This document shows positions 20,981 through 32,512 of a stretch of 64,000 nt of DNA, one piece after another. The notes under the pieces were generated by a model, which was not told the origin of the DNA, did no database searches, and saw nothing but the letters and a program-made list of their open reading frames with translations. The position numbers and the translations under genes are program-made. The DNA comes from Clarkia xantiana subsp. parviflora. Its lineage: Eukaryota; Streptophyta; Magnoliopsida; Myrtales; Onagraceae. Numbering within the stretch: position 1 is the first letter of the stretch; each line of letters starts with the position of its first letter. The DNA lies in assembly GCA_036873135.1 (NCBI GenBank), contig JAPTYO010000007.1, forward strand, positions 28,006,763 to 28,070,762. The letters run 5' to 3'.

Positions 20981-22365
20981 CCTGCAATTTCGATTATATT
21001 TTTTTCGTCTTCGTTTTTCTCCTTAAAGTTAACGCTGTTTTTTTAATAACTAAAATACCATGCCCGATTTGAATGGTCGGTGCTTTAAATATTTTGGTCT
21101 GATGATTGGGATGATATATTATGATTTTAGTGCATTGTGGCATTTAGATAACTTTTATCCAAGCACATAAAAATACGGATGTGTATTAGATACTCTACTT
21201 TTTTTTATTTTAGTCCGTGTCTTACTAATTTATTGTTGTGATTTTGACTTGTTTTTATATGTAATATTTTTCCTTTAGAATTCTCAATACTAATAGGTTA
21301 TTAAAAAAATATGGACAAAATCAATTACACTAAGATATATACAAATATCAAAATGTTAATGCACAATCTAAAATGCACAATCTAAAAAAAGAGTGAGACG
21401 GATGATCCAAATAGATACTAATTCATCTATTAGTATAGTGCACTCCCTTTGAAAGGGTATTTTCAAATAAGTCGATATATTATAAATAGACTGAGCGAGT
21501 TAAGTGAAGTCATGTGATTGTATAAAAAGACATATAAGTCGTCTAATACACTCCAATTAAGATACAATAACAAGCATTGTAATTTATGTGAATTTTTGGA
21601 GCTTGTTAATATGTGCTCTCTCAATCGATATGTATTTGCTCTCTCAATCGATATATATTGTAACATGAAGTTTTCAAAATTTATATTAGTAGATCTCAGT
21701 TGTAGATAAATTATTCGTCAGCAAATTATCATAAAATAAAATATAAGTTAACAAATTGTCTACAAAGCGAAATATAAATTAACAAATAATCAAAACCAAA
21801 TTTTCAATCCGAAATTGGAGTATTTAAATGCGAGCTAATAGTTAAAAAAAAAAAAAAGAATTCAACTATCAATTTGTTTGAATAGTGAAATGTGAACTAA
21901 TTGGTCATTAACCCTAGTATTTATATGTCACTTTCCTCAAATAAATTATGATGGATCAGATGTCCAAAATAAATAATGAGTCGGCATCTTTGACTATAGT
22001 GAATTGTTAGTGATGCTATATTATATTAACGAGATCGATTAATACGGTTATTATTCAAATATACGATAAGCAAAACAAAATCCGTTATTCAAAACACAAA
22101 TAAGCAAAACCAAAACAACTCGAACATTATAACGGCCGTCACCAATTCGTTTACAAAATCCATATAACGGCCTACAGTACAGAGTACAGACAATCGAGAT
22201 ATTCGAAGCGGGAGAGAAGAATATGTAAAGAAAAACATGTGGTAACGGTTTCTTCTTCTTCTTCCCTCCCGTAGAAGAAGTAACTTTACTGATCTTCTCC
22301 ACGCTGCACGGCTCTGCCCTCCATTTGTACTTCTGCAATTTGGAGCTGGAGCTGAAGTCGCTCCC
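20981..22365. other. Spacer between SDR and HNH genes
   Basis: SDR 3' UTR, then AT-rich DNA. A short direct repeat (CTCTCAATCGATATRTATT) occurs twice near 21618-21660. The last ~150 bp is the HNH gene leader. No gene is seen. Confidence 0.55.
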
Positions 22366-24365
22366 ATGGCTCAATTCACTGCTCAAGGCCGTGCTAAGCT
22401 GCTGTCTAATGGTGAACGGTCGCTGCGACTAGATTCCAAACATACGTTTCCTTGCAGGCGCAGATCCGTTGGGCTGTTTTCCCTCCACGATCGATCGTCC
22501 ACCAAGATCTATTCTTACTCTCCTCCTCAGAATCGCTCGCCATGGAATCGTAACCCAAGTAAAGATCCGCCGCAAAATGTCGGAAGAGGTGGCGGAATCG
22601 ACGATGAGTACGATGAAGAGTACGATACCGACGATTTGGCATGTTTCAGAGGTCTGGTCTTGGATCTCGCTTACAGGTTCGTTAAAAATAAATTTCTTCT
22701 ATTTTTCAGTACCCAAGCTCACTGAGTAGTGTTAAAGAGTTGCAACCCTAAACCACGAATTCACCATTAAGTTTGTGCTAAATTGCTAATGTAGTTATGT
22801 AAAGCTGTATTCTCTCATATATTTAGATAAATGTTTACTTAATGGCCTTCAAAGTGTTGAATTCATAATCTTAAACATCGCCTTCACCCACAAACTGTGA
22901 AATCTAAGCTCAATTCGACACATTTCACTGTCCAAGTTTGGACTTTGAAACTAGTTGTTCCTTTATAATTAGCTCTGGTTTGATCACAGGATACTGCTAG
23001 GTCTCAAGTTCCCAGGTTTCCTCATATTTTGTCCAAGTGATTAGCATGATCTTGTTGTTTGCTTAATAATCTCCAGGCCTGTCAATGTTGTCTGCTGGAG
23101 GCGTGCTATATGCCTGGAATTCATGGACAAGGTGGGAGTGTAAGGGAAATGATATATTTCTATCCTTGCTATTGAATTCTTCGTAGTAGCCTCCTCGTTA
23201 TTTATCTATTGAGAAAGAAATTGTATATTTGAATCATGAATTTGTATAAGGTAGACAAACAAATAATAGCTAGTTAGGTCCTGCAATGACTGTTTTCCTC
23301 CTACGGTTGCAATTTTACCGTTTTTAGTTTCTATCTATTGCAGGCTGATGTGCTCGAATACTATGATCAAACAGTGAATTCCCCAAGTGGATCATTCTAC
23401 ATTCCAGCTGTTTTAAGGGTATGCTAATATTTAGTGAGTGAGCATGAGCTTTATAATTGTGCCCTCTTTTCTTTACCTTCTAGTTGTTCAAATTGATATC
23501 TCTTGTTGTGGCTCATAACCTCGTGCTTATCCATACGGGGATTTCTCCTCTCCAGGTTCCACATTTGCTGCAGGTTTTCAAGAGGAAAAGAATCACAAAT
23601 AGCCTTAGTCGTAAAAACATTTTCTTTCGGGACAATTACACTTGTCAGTAAGTACTTCCTAATTTGCACTAGTCTCTTCTGCTGTTCTTGTTAATCCAGT
23701 TCGAAAGGCAATATTTTTAACCAATGAACATTACGGCTCTTTATACCAGACCTCGGTTATGACTTACGGCGATTTTAGGCTAATCATTCAACTACTTAGG
23801 CACTCTGCAGGCTAAAGAAATAGTTTTTTTTGTTTTGTTTCATAGGTACTGTTCGTCGAGAGAGAATTTAACCATTGATCATGTTTTTCCACTGTCACGG
23901 GGTGGACAGTGGACATGGGAGAATTTGGTAAGATAATCTGTACAATATGCTTAAACAATGTCCCAACGGTTGCCTTCATGTTGGAATCGGTTAATGAATC
24001 CGAGAAAACTAGCCCTTTTCCACAACATTTGGCAAAAGTAATAGCAAATGCCATTGCAGGTGACTGCTTGTTCTAGATGCAACTCGAAGAAAGGCCAAAA
24101 GACAGTAGAAGAAGCAAATATGAAGCTGCTAAAGGACCCTAAGGTACAAAATGTTATGTTTATGTATATATTACACGATGCAGAGTAGCAGCTTTCAATT
24201 TGAATTAAATACTATGGATTGTATTTTTTATAGGCGCCGAAAGACTATGATATTCTTGCAATTCCTCTTACAAGTTCAGCAAGAAATATGCTGAGGGTTA
24301 GAAATGGAACTCCTGAGGAATGGCGCCAATACTTGGCTAGGCCTTATTCTGGTCCACATCCATGA
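22366..24365 (+). CDS. HNH endonuclease-domain protein, probably organelle-targeted
   Basis: Seven exons join in phase: 22366-22676, 23077-23131, 23344-23418, 23556-23647, 23846-23927, 24060-24143 and 24234-24365, giving 276 residues. The N-terminal ~75 residues are Ser/Arg-rich with few acids, like a transit peptide, followed by an acidic patch (DDEYDEEYDTDD). The HNH domain lies at about 169-215: RDNYTCQYC, then TIDHVFPLSRGG, WENL and CSRCNSKKG. Zinc ligands C177, C180, C209 and C212 and the catalytic-type D189-H190 and N204 are all present. Similar plant proteins are usually annotated only as HNH endonuclease family. Cleavage activity, target and organelle are not known from the sequence. 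Confidence 0.92.
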
Positions 24366-24867
24366 CTGATCATTGGTGGTATCTGATCCTAGATTCCCTG
24401 TAATTATTGACGTAACTCGTAACTCGTTCGTATGTTGTAGAATCATTGTAAACAAATTCCTCTTCTTAAAAATGTATATGTACATTGAATATTGACACGG
24501 TATATATATCTGATAAGTTAGATCTGCTGTTTACTGTGTTTTCATCCGTGGTATCTGCTGATAATTATATTTGATAGATCTTGGAAGGAGGATTGAAGAT
24601 TTGAAGATGAAAAAATGTTAAAAGCAGTTCATTTCTGCAGTACTCTTGCTTCTGGGCTTTAAATTGAAGACTTCATTGTTAATGGTTGAGGACCAAGGAG
24701 ATGAAGGTTTTTTTTTTTTTTTGGTTGAATACTGCAGTTTTCCACTCTCTCTGCACACACGAATATCAGGGTTTGTTTATGTTAAACTCCTCATTGAACC
24801 GTGCCAAATCCACCGGGTCAACATAGTATAACCATCTATATATCCTAAAATCAATATCAAGGTTCAG
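24366..24867. other. HNH gene 3' flank
   Basis: Contains the 3' UTR and AT-rich spacer with a T18-20 run near 24706-24722. No gene is seen. Confidence 0.5.
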
Positions 24868-24874
24868 TTTTGAT

Positions 24875-25669
24875 AAAGGGTTAAGAACATAAGAAGGGTC
24901 TGAATAATGGCTCATGTTAACATGAGAGATCTGAATATTTAAATGTTAATATTAAGGGTCTGAATTTTCAACTTTGTTAATATAAGAGTTCTCCGTCAAT
25001 TTTTACCATTAAAACTAACGGAATTTGGTCACATACTTGACATGTGACCGAAAATAAACTTAAATCCCGAAAATGTCCTCTGACCAAAGTGTGTCCCTCA
25101 CATGCTTGACCTGGAAAAACGAAAATGCCCTTAAAGCCACCACGGCTCCGGCCACTGCCACCCGACGACCACCACCCCGACTCCGGCAACCGCCACCCAG
25201 CGACCACCACCCAACTCCGGCGACCGCCACTACGGCTCCGATTTGGCACAAATAGGAGTCGTGGTGGCGGTCGCCGGAGTTGGGTGGTGGTCGCCGGAGA
25301 TGGGTGGTGGTCGCCGGAGCCGGGTAGCGGTTGCCGGAGTCGGGGTGGTGGTCGCCGGGTGGCGGTGGCCGGAGCCGTGGTGGTCGCCGGGTGGCGGTGG
25401 CCGGAGCCGTAGTGGCTTTAAGGGCATAATTAGCGGCAGGGGTATTTTAGACATTTCATATTTCATTAATTAAACTGCTAAATTGTTTCAATAATTGCAA
25501 ATGGGTAATTCTGACATTTCACGTGGTTCTTTTAAATTTGACAGAAAATTTGGACGGAAAACCGAAAAACAACAAACGTGATAATTTAGACCATTAATAT
25601 CAACATTTGAACATTCAAATCTCTCTCGTTAACATAGGCATTATTCAGGTCCTTCTTATGTTCTTAACC
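24875..25669. mobile_element. ~795-bp foldback element with a GC-rich core
   Basis: The ends AAGAACATAAGAAGG and CCTTCTTATGTTCTT are inverted matches, and matching continues inward (AATAATG/CATTATT, TTAATATT/AATATTAA-like). The core 25120-25430 is a large imperfect palindrome of CCGGCGACCACC-type repeats. TTTTGAT flanks both sides (24868-24874 and 25670-25676) and can be extended with one mismatch to 9-10 bp, suggesting a MULE-like foldback. Open frames of 60-95 codons in the core are repeat artefacts. Confidence 0.8.
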
Positions 25670-25676
25670 TTTTGAT

Positions 25677-27771
25677 CAATTATGATTTTGGGCGAGCCGA
25701 AACCAACATGCCAACATAGAGCAACCATTTAGACAATTGACGTTCTAATCCAAAATCAATTGGTAATAAGATGAGATAACTCATTTATATGATGCTAAAC
25801 TATTTCAGAGTACACCAATGTGAAATAGACAAACTCGCGGTGGAGTTTACTTTAACCTCCACACATTGTGACGACTCTTTAATTAAGGTACTAACTAAAT
25901 CAGAAGAGTTTAGACTAATTTTTATTTTCAACAGACCCCTCTTGTGTCCAAGTCTAATCCAGACAAATCTGGTACATAGAGTTAATGCCTAATGGAGATC
26001 CAACATAGTCGATCAAAATCAGATTCTAATACCATGTTAAATTCTGCACTAGACTTAATCAAACTCAATACATCAAAAGAGAGCAATTATCTTTATAAGT
26101 GAGGTATTATTACAATCAAAGTTTTTTAAAATGAAAAATAGTTTTTTTTTTTTAATAAATAATTATTCAGTGTAAGTTCCACTGTATTGACACTTAAAAA
26201 AAAAAAACTGGTGTCGACTTGACTTCGTTTTTTTTTAAAAAAAAAAAAAAAAAAAAAAATTCTTGCTCAAGTGATTGCATTTTTGAGCTGATTCCCACAA
26301 ATAATTGCATGCATTTACAGTGTCCTACTACTACATAATAATAAAGATGGTGGATTGGGTAATAGTGGTGGAACCTGTGTCTCCTCTCAAAGACAGCTCT
26401 GCATTACACGACATGACCCACCTCAGTCAAGGTAACAACCAGGGTCAATGCACCCAATCACTTTAATCTCCACTTTTTTGTTTCTCTTTGGTTCATCATT
26501 TCAGTAAAGAAAAAAGAGGAAAATTTTCAGAATCTAGCCTTATAGGAAGAGAATCTCATGCTTGGACTCAACTCTAATCCATAATCAACACTTTTGCTTT
26601 TCTTCTAATATAATTATTATATGTTTTATAAACTAATATACAATATCCCAACACTCACTCACACGTTCAAACTTATAAAACAGTATATGTCGGTTCGATA
26701 CTCTGATAACGAAGTTCTAGAATAAGGAGATTATTAGTTGTTAAATCACGCAATCGACCGAATCAAGTCCAACTAAATAAGTGTGGTTTTATTCTAAGGA
26801 TATAACTACATTACATATATAGTGCATTTTCCAATATTCCCATACATTGTTTTGAAAATGGACCAGCAGTCAAACCGTGAACCTGTCACACAAGCGGTTT
26901 GGTTTTAGTAAAACTGTAGAATGCGCACTAAACCAGGTTTAACTGGTGAAAACCGGATCAGAGATGATCAAATAATAAAAAAAATTGGACTAGACTGGGT
27001 CTATATGTTTATAAATGAATATTGAATTGGACCCATTTTTGTTGGAATCAGCAAAATCGAGCCGAACAGAATCAGACCGGTAGAAGTGGAAATAGATCAC
27101 ATTGTCAATTGAAGCTCCGGTTTGCAAATTATTGATTTCCACAACTTAACTAAAGAAAAATCACGTGACTTCAATACTTGCATAAATAGTTGCTTTATAT
27201 CATCAGTCTGTTAGACTTGATTCGGCCCTAATAAAAAATTTAATATTATCCACCATAAAATCTTGATCGAGGGTTATTGTTATTGCCCTTAAGCTGCTGT
27301 TTTATTCAAAGAGGTACCCGACAGTGGGAGATGGTGTAGAAGGTAAGTGAAATTCAACGTTTCTGGTAGATAAGATAATAATGCAAGAATTCATGGGAAA
27401 GACATAAGAGGGCCGGCCAGACAGACGCATACAGGAGACATTTTTGACTTAGCTTTGACTTATTATAGTAGACTTATTACTGTGGTATACAGTAAACACA
27501 CTCGCCCACCATTTGTAAACTCTGTAATTTCTTATATAACCTATTTACATTAGGCTGGGCATGAAAACCGGTTCGGGCGAATCGAATCGGAAGCAAACCA
27601 ATGAATCGGTTCTTAAATTGTTCGGTTTTGATAATGAATATATGGAGCGGTTTTCAACTGGTTCAAATTAGGTTTCGAACAGGTTTTGAATCGATTTTTC
27701 AGAACCACTTTTGTTACCTAAAGCCTAAATTGTTAGATATTAAAACACTTTTGCATCCTTTTTTTGGTAGA
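25677..27771. other. Spacer with relics, no gene
   Basis: A T9-A23 run lies at 26228-26259. Near 26021-26036 the minus strand reads TGGTATTAGAATC, a weak match to a tRNA-Met primer site, so an old retroelement relic is possible. The stretches 26855-27120 and 27555-27720 are rich in CCGGTT/AACCGG motifs as in common plant MITE relics. No ORF has recognisable similarity. Confidence 0.45.
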
Positions 27772-28232
27772 ATGCTATAAACAAGCCGAGTATCCGACAA
27801 GCTCGACTCGACTCAGTTATCTCGAACTCGACAGAGCCTTAATTTTTCAAGCTCGAGCTCGACTCGGTGCCATACTTGACATGTTCGAGTTCGGCTCGAC
27901 TCAGCTCGATAAGGTTAAAAAATTGAATTAAATTATAAATGGTGCACATTAGCTCGAGGTCGAACTCGACTCGATTAGGCTTTTCTCTCGAGCTCGAACT
28001 CTTCCTCGGCTCAATATATACATATATAATATTATTGCGTAAAGCTCGAAAAATTCAAATTCGAACTCGACTCGAATAGGCAAAACAAAAAAGCTTGATT
28101 AGGCTCACGAGCCTCTCGAGTCGAGTACAAGTGAACTCGAACTCGACTCGACTTGAGTGAGTCGAATTTGAATATTGACCAAGCCGATCTCGAGAAGCTC
28201 ACGAGTAGCTTGACTCGTTTACACCTATAGGG
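27772..28232. mobile_element. hAT-like non-autonomous element, copy 2
   Basis: About 460 bp of GCTCGA/CTCGAC-rich sequence in the same orientation as copy 1. Ends are CTATAAACAAGCCGAG and, on the right, CTTGACTCGTTTACACC. The target duplication is not evident. Confidence 0.68.
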
Positions 28233-28845
28233 CAGATCCTTCACTATTTGAGTTTGGTTCATATTGGATATATAGGTGGTCGTAGCAGATTTGTTTACTT
28301 ATATATAGTTATTATATATTATGTTAGCCCAGATCAGTTCTACAATCATTTGAGTTCAGTTTTGCACTTGAAACTTAACTCGTAAATAGTTCTGTATTTT
28401 AACTGAGACGATAGATTAATTCGCTTAATATACAAATTTTCAACCAGAGATTTGCTGCACTTTTGAAGTTTGAGCTACGCCTCTTGACGTCGTTTAAAGT
28501 CTCGAACCAAGCCCTAATTTACATCAAACTACTGTATCATATTACTTCCATATGGTTTGAGTCTAAAATCTCAAATTTGGAACTCATCGGAAATCGCACG
28601 ACGGTGACCTTATTAAAATATTAGGTTCTGTCTGATCGACATGTTACATCAAGTACAAGTCGATCTCTTTGTTATATTAAGCTGAAGATGGGCAACGTTG
28701 ACATAGATAATGCATGCGCGAGTTATTCATTAATTCTGGTTAGAAAAAATTAGATCGTTAACAGAATAGTCTGAACATTAGATAACATGAAGAGTCCAGT
28801 GTTACCATTACTAATTAATTTCTTTTCATGGAAAAAAAAAAGCAA
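28233..28845. other. Spacer, nothing recognised
   Basis: Moderately AT-rich, no ORF with similarity and no clear repeat. Confidence 0.5.
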
Positions 28846-29438
28846 TTTGTGCATGTGAGTCAGTTGTACCACATCGGTTAGATTAAAAAGTTTGAACACT
28901 AAATAATAAACTTGGTGAGCTACTCCTACTATTACCAATTGGTTTTAGTATGTAACATAAGTGGGTTTATGCAGTGGGTATGAGCTCGCTCCCCGAATTT
29001 AATTTCATAACAACTGGTATCAGAGTCGGCGACTCGGCCCAGGAAGTCTGGGAGGCACAAAGTGGTGAGTCCTGGTAAGGATGGCGACGAGTGGTACATG
29101 TTGTTTCGAGTTTTTGCTCTGGCTCGGTGCATGACGTGGCCATTCGAGGTACATGATGGTTTGAAAATTCCACAGTTTGGTGTCGTGACTTCCGGTTAAG
29201 GGAAAATTACTATGTGGGTAGACTCCCGGTTAAGGGGGAGTTACGGTGGACTCACATGTAAAAGAGAGATTGTTAAGGTACATGTGAGTGAGTTGTACCA
29301 CATCGGTTAGATTAAAGAGTTGGAACACTATTAAAACTTGGTGGGCTACTCCAATTATAACCAATTTGTTTTAGTATGAAACTTTAGTGGGCTTATGTAG
29401 TAAACATGAGATCGCTCCCCGAATTTAATCTCCTAACA
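28846..29438 (+). mobile_element. TRIM retroelement (short LTRs, no coding region)
   Basis: Two direct repeats of about 167 bp (about 28846-29012 and 29271-29438) share TTGTACCACATCGGTTAGAT, GGTGRGCTACTCC and GCTCCCCGAATTTAAT. The right copy has TGTTAAGG...CCTAACA ends. Just after the left copy is TGGTATCAGAGTC (29015), a primer site for initiator tRNA-Met. Just before the right copy is a purine-rich AAAAGAGAGA. The internal region is only about 258 bp and has no ORF. No target duplication is visible, and the start of the left copy is degraded. Confidence 0.85.
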
Positions 29439-29540
29439 GTTTATACAATCATGTTAATGTCATATTATATATTTGCATAAACACATTTTTTTATATGAAT
29501 TTTTATCATATTACTGCTGCCATGAAAATTGTCAACCCTT

Positions 29541-31023
29541 AGGGGGGCGTTTGGATGGACGTAAAGTGAGATTACTTGTAGTGTGAGACTACATGTAATG
29601 TGAGCTATATAATGTTGTAGTGTTAGATTGCAATGTTTGGTTGGAGTTTTTGACCAAAATAGACCCAAATAAACAACAAATACCAATATAGGCCACACAA
29701 TTTTTTTTTACAAATATAGGCCTGGCCGGGTTTCCCCAACCCGGCCAACTGATTTTTTTTTTTTTTTTTTTGCTTTTTTTAATAGAAGTTGTAAAAATTA
29801 ATGGTTTTGTAATTTTTTTTCTAAAAACTTATTGGACATGGTGAATCCTAGAGGGCAAATTGACACATTTGTCTTCTAGGATTCACCATATCCAATAGGT
29901 TTTTAGAAAAAAATAAATTATTTTGCGAAATGTCAATTTTCTCTCTAGATTTTTGCGAAATAAATTATTCACCATGTTTAAATAGATTTTTGGGAAAAAA
30001 AAAAATATAAAATTAGTAGTTTTATAATTTTTTTACGAAAACTGGAAAACGGAAAATGTCTGTCAATTTGCCCTCAAGGGTTCACCATGTCCAATAGGTT
30101 TTTGGAAAAAAAAAATTACAAAACCATTAATTTTTACAACTTCTATTAAAAAAAGCAAAAAAAAAAAAAAAACACACACACAACCCCGGCCAACTGATTT
30201 TTTTTTTTTTCGGCCAGCTGAAAAAAAAAAAAATCAGTTGGCCGGGTTGCCCCAACCCGACCAGGCCTATATTTGTAATTTTTTTTATGTGGCATATATT
30301 GATATTTGGTTGTTTATTTGGGTCTATTTTGGTCAAAAACTCGTTTGGTTGTGGTGTAATGTGGAATGTAATGTTAGACTGCAGTGTTTGGTATGTCTTG
30401 TAATGTGTATTGTAATTTGACTTTATTATTATTATATTAATTTATATGGGAGTATATTATATCTTAATATGATAAGATTTAAAAGAATTATATATTTCGA
30501 CAACAATTAACTTTTTAAAGATATGTGTGCGGTTAATTTTATGATCTAAAAACTAAATATTTAAACTCATAATGCACAACTACTAAAATTTTATTAATTA
30601 AAAGATTATATATATTTTTATAAGATAATTTCTTAAAAAATGCAACGAAAAAGACTTACTCATTTTTATACGAACATCACGTGTATCATTATTTATTATA
30701 ATAATGAGTTATTAAATATATAAAAAAAAACTAATACTAATAACAATCTTATTATCATAATAAACTATAAAGATAATACAAAATATTTTATCTATTTAAT
30801 AAATTTTAATAAAATATAACACTCTTTAATGTTTGGCGTAATATCATATTACATCTAATTTTGTATTGTAATATCACATTACGTTGAATGAAGTTTGGAC
30901 ATAATTTCAGATAACAATGAACATCATATTACAATGCACATTACGTCGTTTGACAAACTAAACAACGTAATATAAATGTAATGTGGAACGTACCGTGAAA
31001 TTACATATTAATCCAAACACCCT
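29541..31023. mobile_element. TIR-type non-autonomous DNA element, copy 2
   Basis: The ends GGGGGGCGTTTGGATGGACG and the complement of AATCCAAACACCCTC are inverted. It shares GAGATTACTTGTA and GTTTGGTT-GT(A)ATGT blocks with 17145-18372. It is larger because a 699-bp element is nested at 29644-30342. There is no transposase. Confidence 0.78.
29644..30342. mobile_element. 699-bp MULE-like foldback nested in TIR copy 2
   Basis: The ends GAGTTTTTGACCAAAATAG and CTATTTTGGTCAAAAACTC are perfect inverted repeats, and the arms stay complementary for over 110 bp with a few mismatches (including CCAACCCGGCCAACTGA). Inner blocks around 29785 and 30075 are also inverted copies. A perfect 9-bp duplication GTTTGGTTG flanks it (29635-29643 and 30343-30351). 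Confidence 0.93.
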
Positions 31024-31531
31024 CTAATAATATCCACATGTTGTGTTTCTTCCTACAAAGACCCATTCCCATAATAACTGCTGCTCAATAGAAAAAGGTG
31101 TCCCATTTAATTCAACAGTTGATACATATAGTGATATTATTATCTCTTCTAAGGTTTTGGTGGAGTGTTATTTTCTCAATAGTTGGTTACATGGTAGGAC
31201 CATGCTGCCATACCATACCATGCAAATGCATTGTTGTTGGGTCCCGTTAGTTTATCGGACTCTGTTCTCATTGTCTTCTCCATATGACTCGACACAATTT
31301 AAATTTAAATTAAACAAAAATCTCAATTATAAATCTCTCTTGTTCTTGATTTTGATCAACTTTTGATTGTTTTGTTTAGAATTATCTGCCGACAGTGAGT
31401 GGAACCGAGGCTAATAAAGACCTCTCCCCCTTCCATCTTCTTGAACTTGAAGCAACCCCCATTAACGTCTCTGTTTCTCTCTCTCTCCTCTCTTTCTCTC
31501 TCTAGGTTCTTGAGAAATTTGCAGAGTGGCC
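31024..31531. other. GATA gene upstream region
   Basis: Promoter and leader of the GATA gene. A pyrimidine (CT)n stretch lies at about 31468-31504, just before the start codon. No TATA box was confidently found. Confidence 0.5.
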
Positions 31532-32512
31532 ATGGAGTGTGGCGGCTTAGCAACGGCGAATCTCAGCAGCCTCGACGACCTCTTCTCCACTCAGACCACG
31601 GTATGTTGCATGTTCCGACCAAACTACTCTGTTTCTTGTGTATTTACACTCCACATCCTCTGTTTCCGACGAAAGTACTCTGTTTCTTGTATATTTACAC
31701 TCCACATCCTCTGTTTCCGACCCAACTCATCTGTTCTTGTTTCCATGCTTCAAAGATTCGATTTTAACGCTGTAATTTTGAATTCTTCTGATCAGGAAGT
31801 GGATGTCGGAATGGAATGGCTGTCGATCTTTGTGGAAGACTGCTTCTCCAACAGAGGCGACTGCTGCCTCCCAGCACCCACCGCGTCCACAAACCAGTTA
31901 CCGGCGAACACAACCTCGACGCCGCCGCCGCCATTCAAACCCAACAACAAAAACAACTCCTCTTCCACCACCTCCCTCCCCCAATTCGCCGTCGCCGGGA
32001 AAGCTCGGAGCAAGCGGAAACGAATCGCCGCCGCCAAAGGCAGCAGAGCTTCACTCTCCGGTTGGTCCGTACCGCCGTTCTTCCCCAGTTCCGACCCGCC
32101 GCTGCTGGACCAAGCCTACTGGATGGCCGACAGCGAGCTCATTGCCCCAAAAGGTGGGTCCCAGTCCCACCAGGAGAAGGCGGAGGAGAAGAAGGTGGTT
32201 AATATAGTGAAGACGACGAAGGTGGTGTCGGAGGGTGGTCGGAGGTGCAGCCACTGCCTGTCGCAGAGGACGCCGCAGTGGCGGGCAGGTCCGATGGGGC
32301 CAAAGACGCTGTGTAATGCATGCGGGGTGAGGTATAAGTCCGGGAGGCTGCTGCCGGAATATCGGCCGGCGAAGAGCCCTACCTTTATGAGCTGCCTCCA
32401 CTCCAATTCCCACAAGAAGGTTCTGGAGATGAGAAATGGAATCGGTGGTGGTGGTGGTGATGTAGTGGAGTACAGCTCCGCCATTCCTACTGCTGCTGCT
32501 GAGAATAGGTGA
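31532..32512 (+). CDS. GATA zinc-finger transcription factor, subfamily I
   Basis: Two exons, 31532-31600 and 31796-32512, give 261 residues. The start [20 protein letters not shown] and the motif EWLSIFVED are N-terminal features of plant subfamily I GATA factors. A nuclear localisation-like RSKRKR is at 94-99 and [13 protein letters not shown] at about 126-138. The single finger C174-x2-C177-x18-C196-x2-C199 ([22 protein letters not shown]) is intact and followed by the usual basic tail. It should bind (A/T)GATA(A/G) sites in the nucleus. The intron is 195 bp, a multiple of three with no in-frame stop, so retention would give a 326-residue protein. The paralogue (GATA5/7/12-like or another) is not resolved. 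Confidence 0.94.
   Translation: MECGGLATANLSSLDDLFSTQTTVCCMFRPNYSVSCVFTLHILCFRRKYSVSCIFTLHILCFRPNSSVLVSMLQRFDFNAVILNSSDQEVDVGMEWLSIFVEDCFSNRGDCCLPAPTASTNQLPANTTSTPPPPFKPNNKNNSSSTTSLPQFAVAGKARSKRKRIAAAKGSRASLSGWSVPPFFPSSDPPLLDQAYWMADSELIAPKGGSQSHQEKAEEKKVVNIVKTTKVVSEGGRRCSHCLSQRTPQWRAGPMGPKTLCNACGVRYKSGRLLPEYRPAKSPTFMSCLHSNSHKKVLEMRNGIGGGGGDVVEYSSAIPTAAAENR
31609..31736 (+). repeat. Tandem duplication inside the GATA intron
   Basis: A ~56-bp block with TACTCTGTTTCTTGTRTATT and ACACTCCACATCCTC occurs twice, followed by a partial third copy (CTGTTTCCGACC...). Confidence 0.85.

Noticed and set aside
25060..25473. Gly/Arg/Pro-rich ORFs on both strands
   Set aside because: They are translations of the GC-rich palindromic core of a foldback element.
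28967..29173. Overlapping ORFs in the TRIM element
   Set aside because: They lie in the non-coding interior of a TRIM and match no retroelement protein.
31816..32484. Overlapping 107-134 codon ORFs on both strands at the GATA gene
   Set aside because: Shadows of the GC-rich GATA coding exon in other frames.
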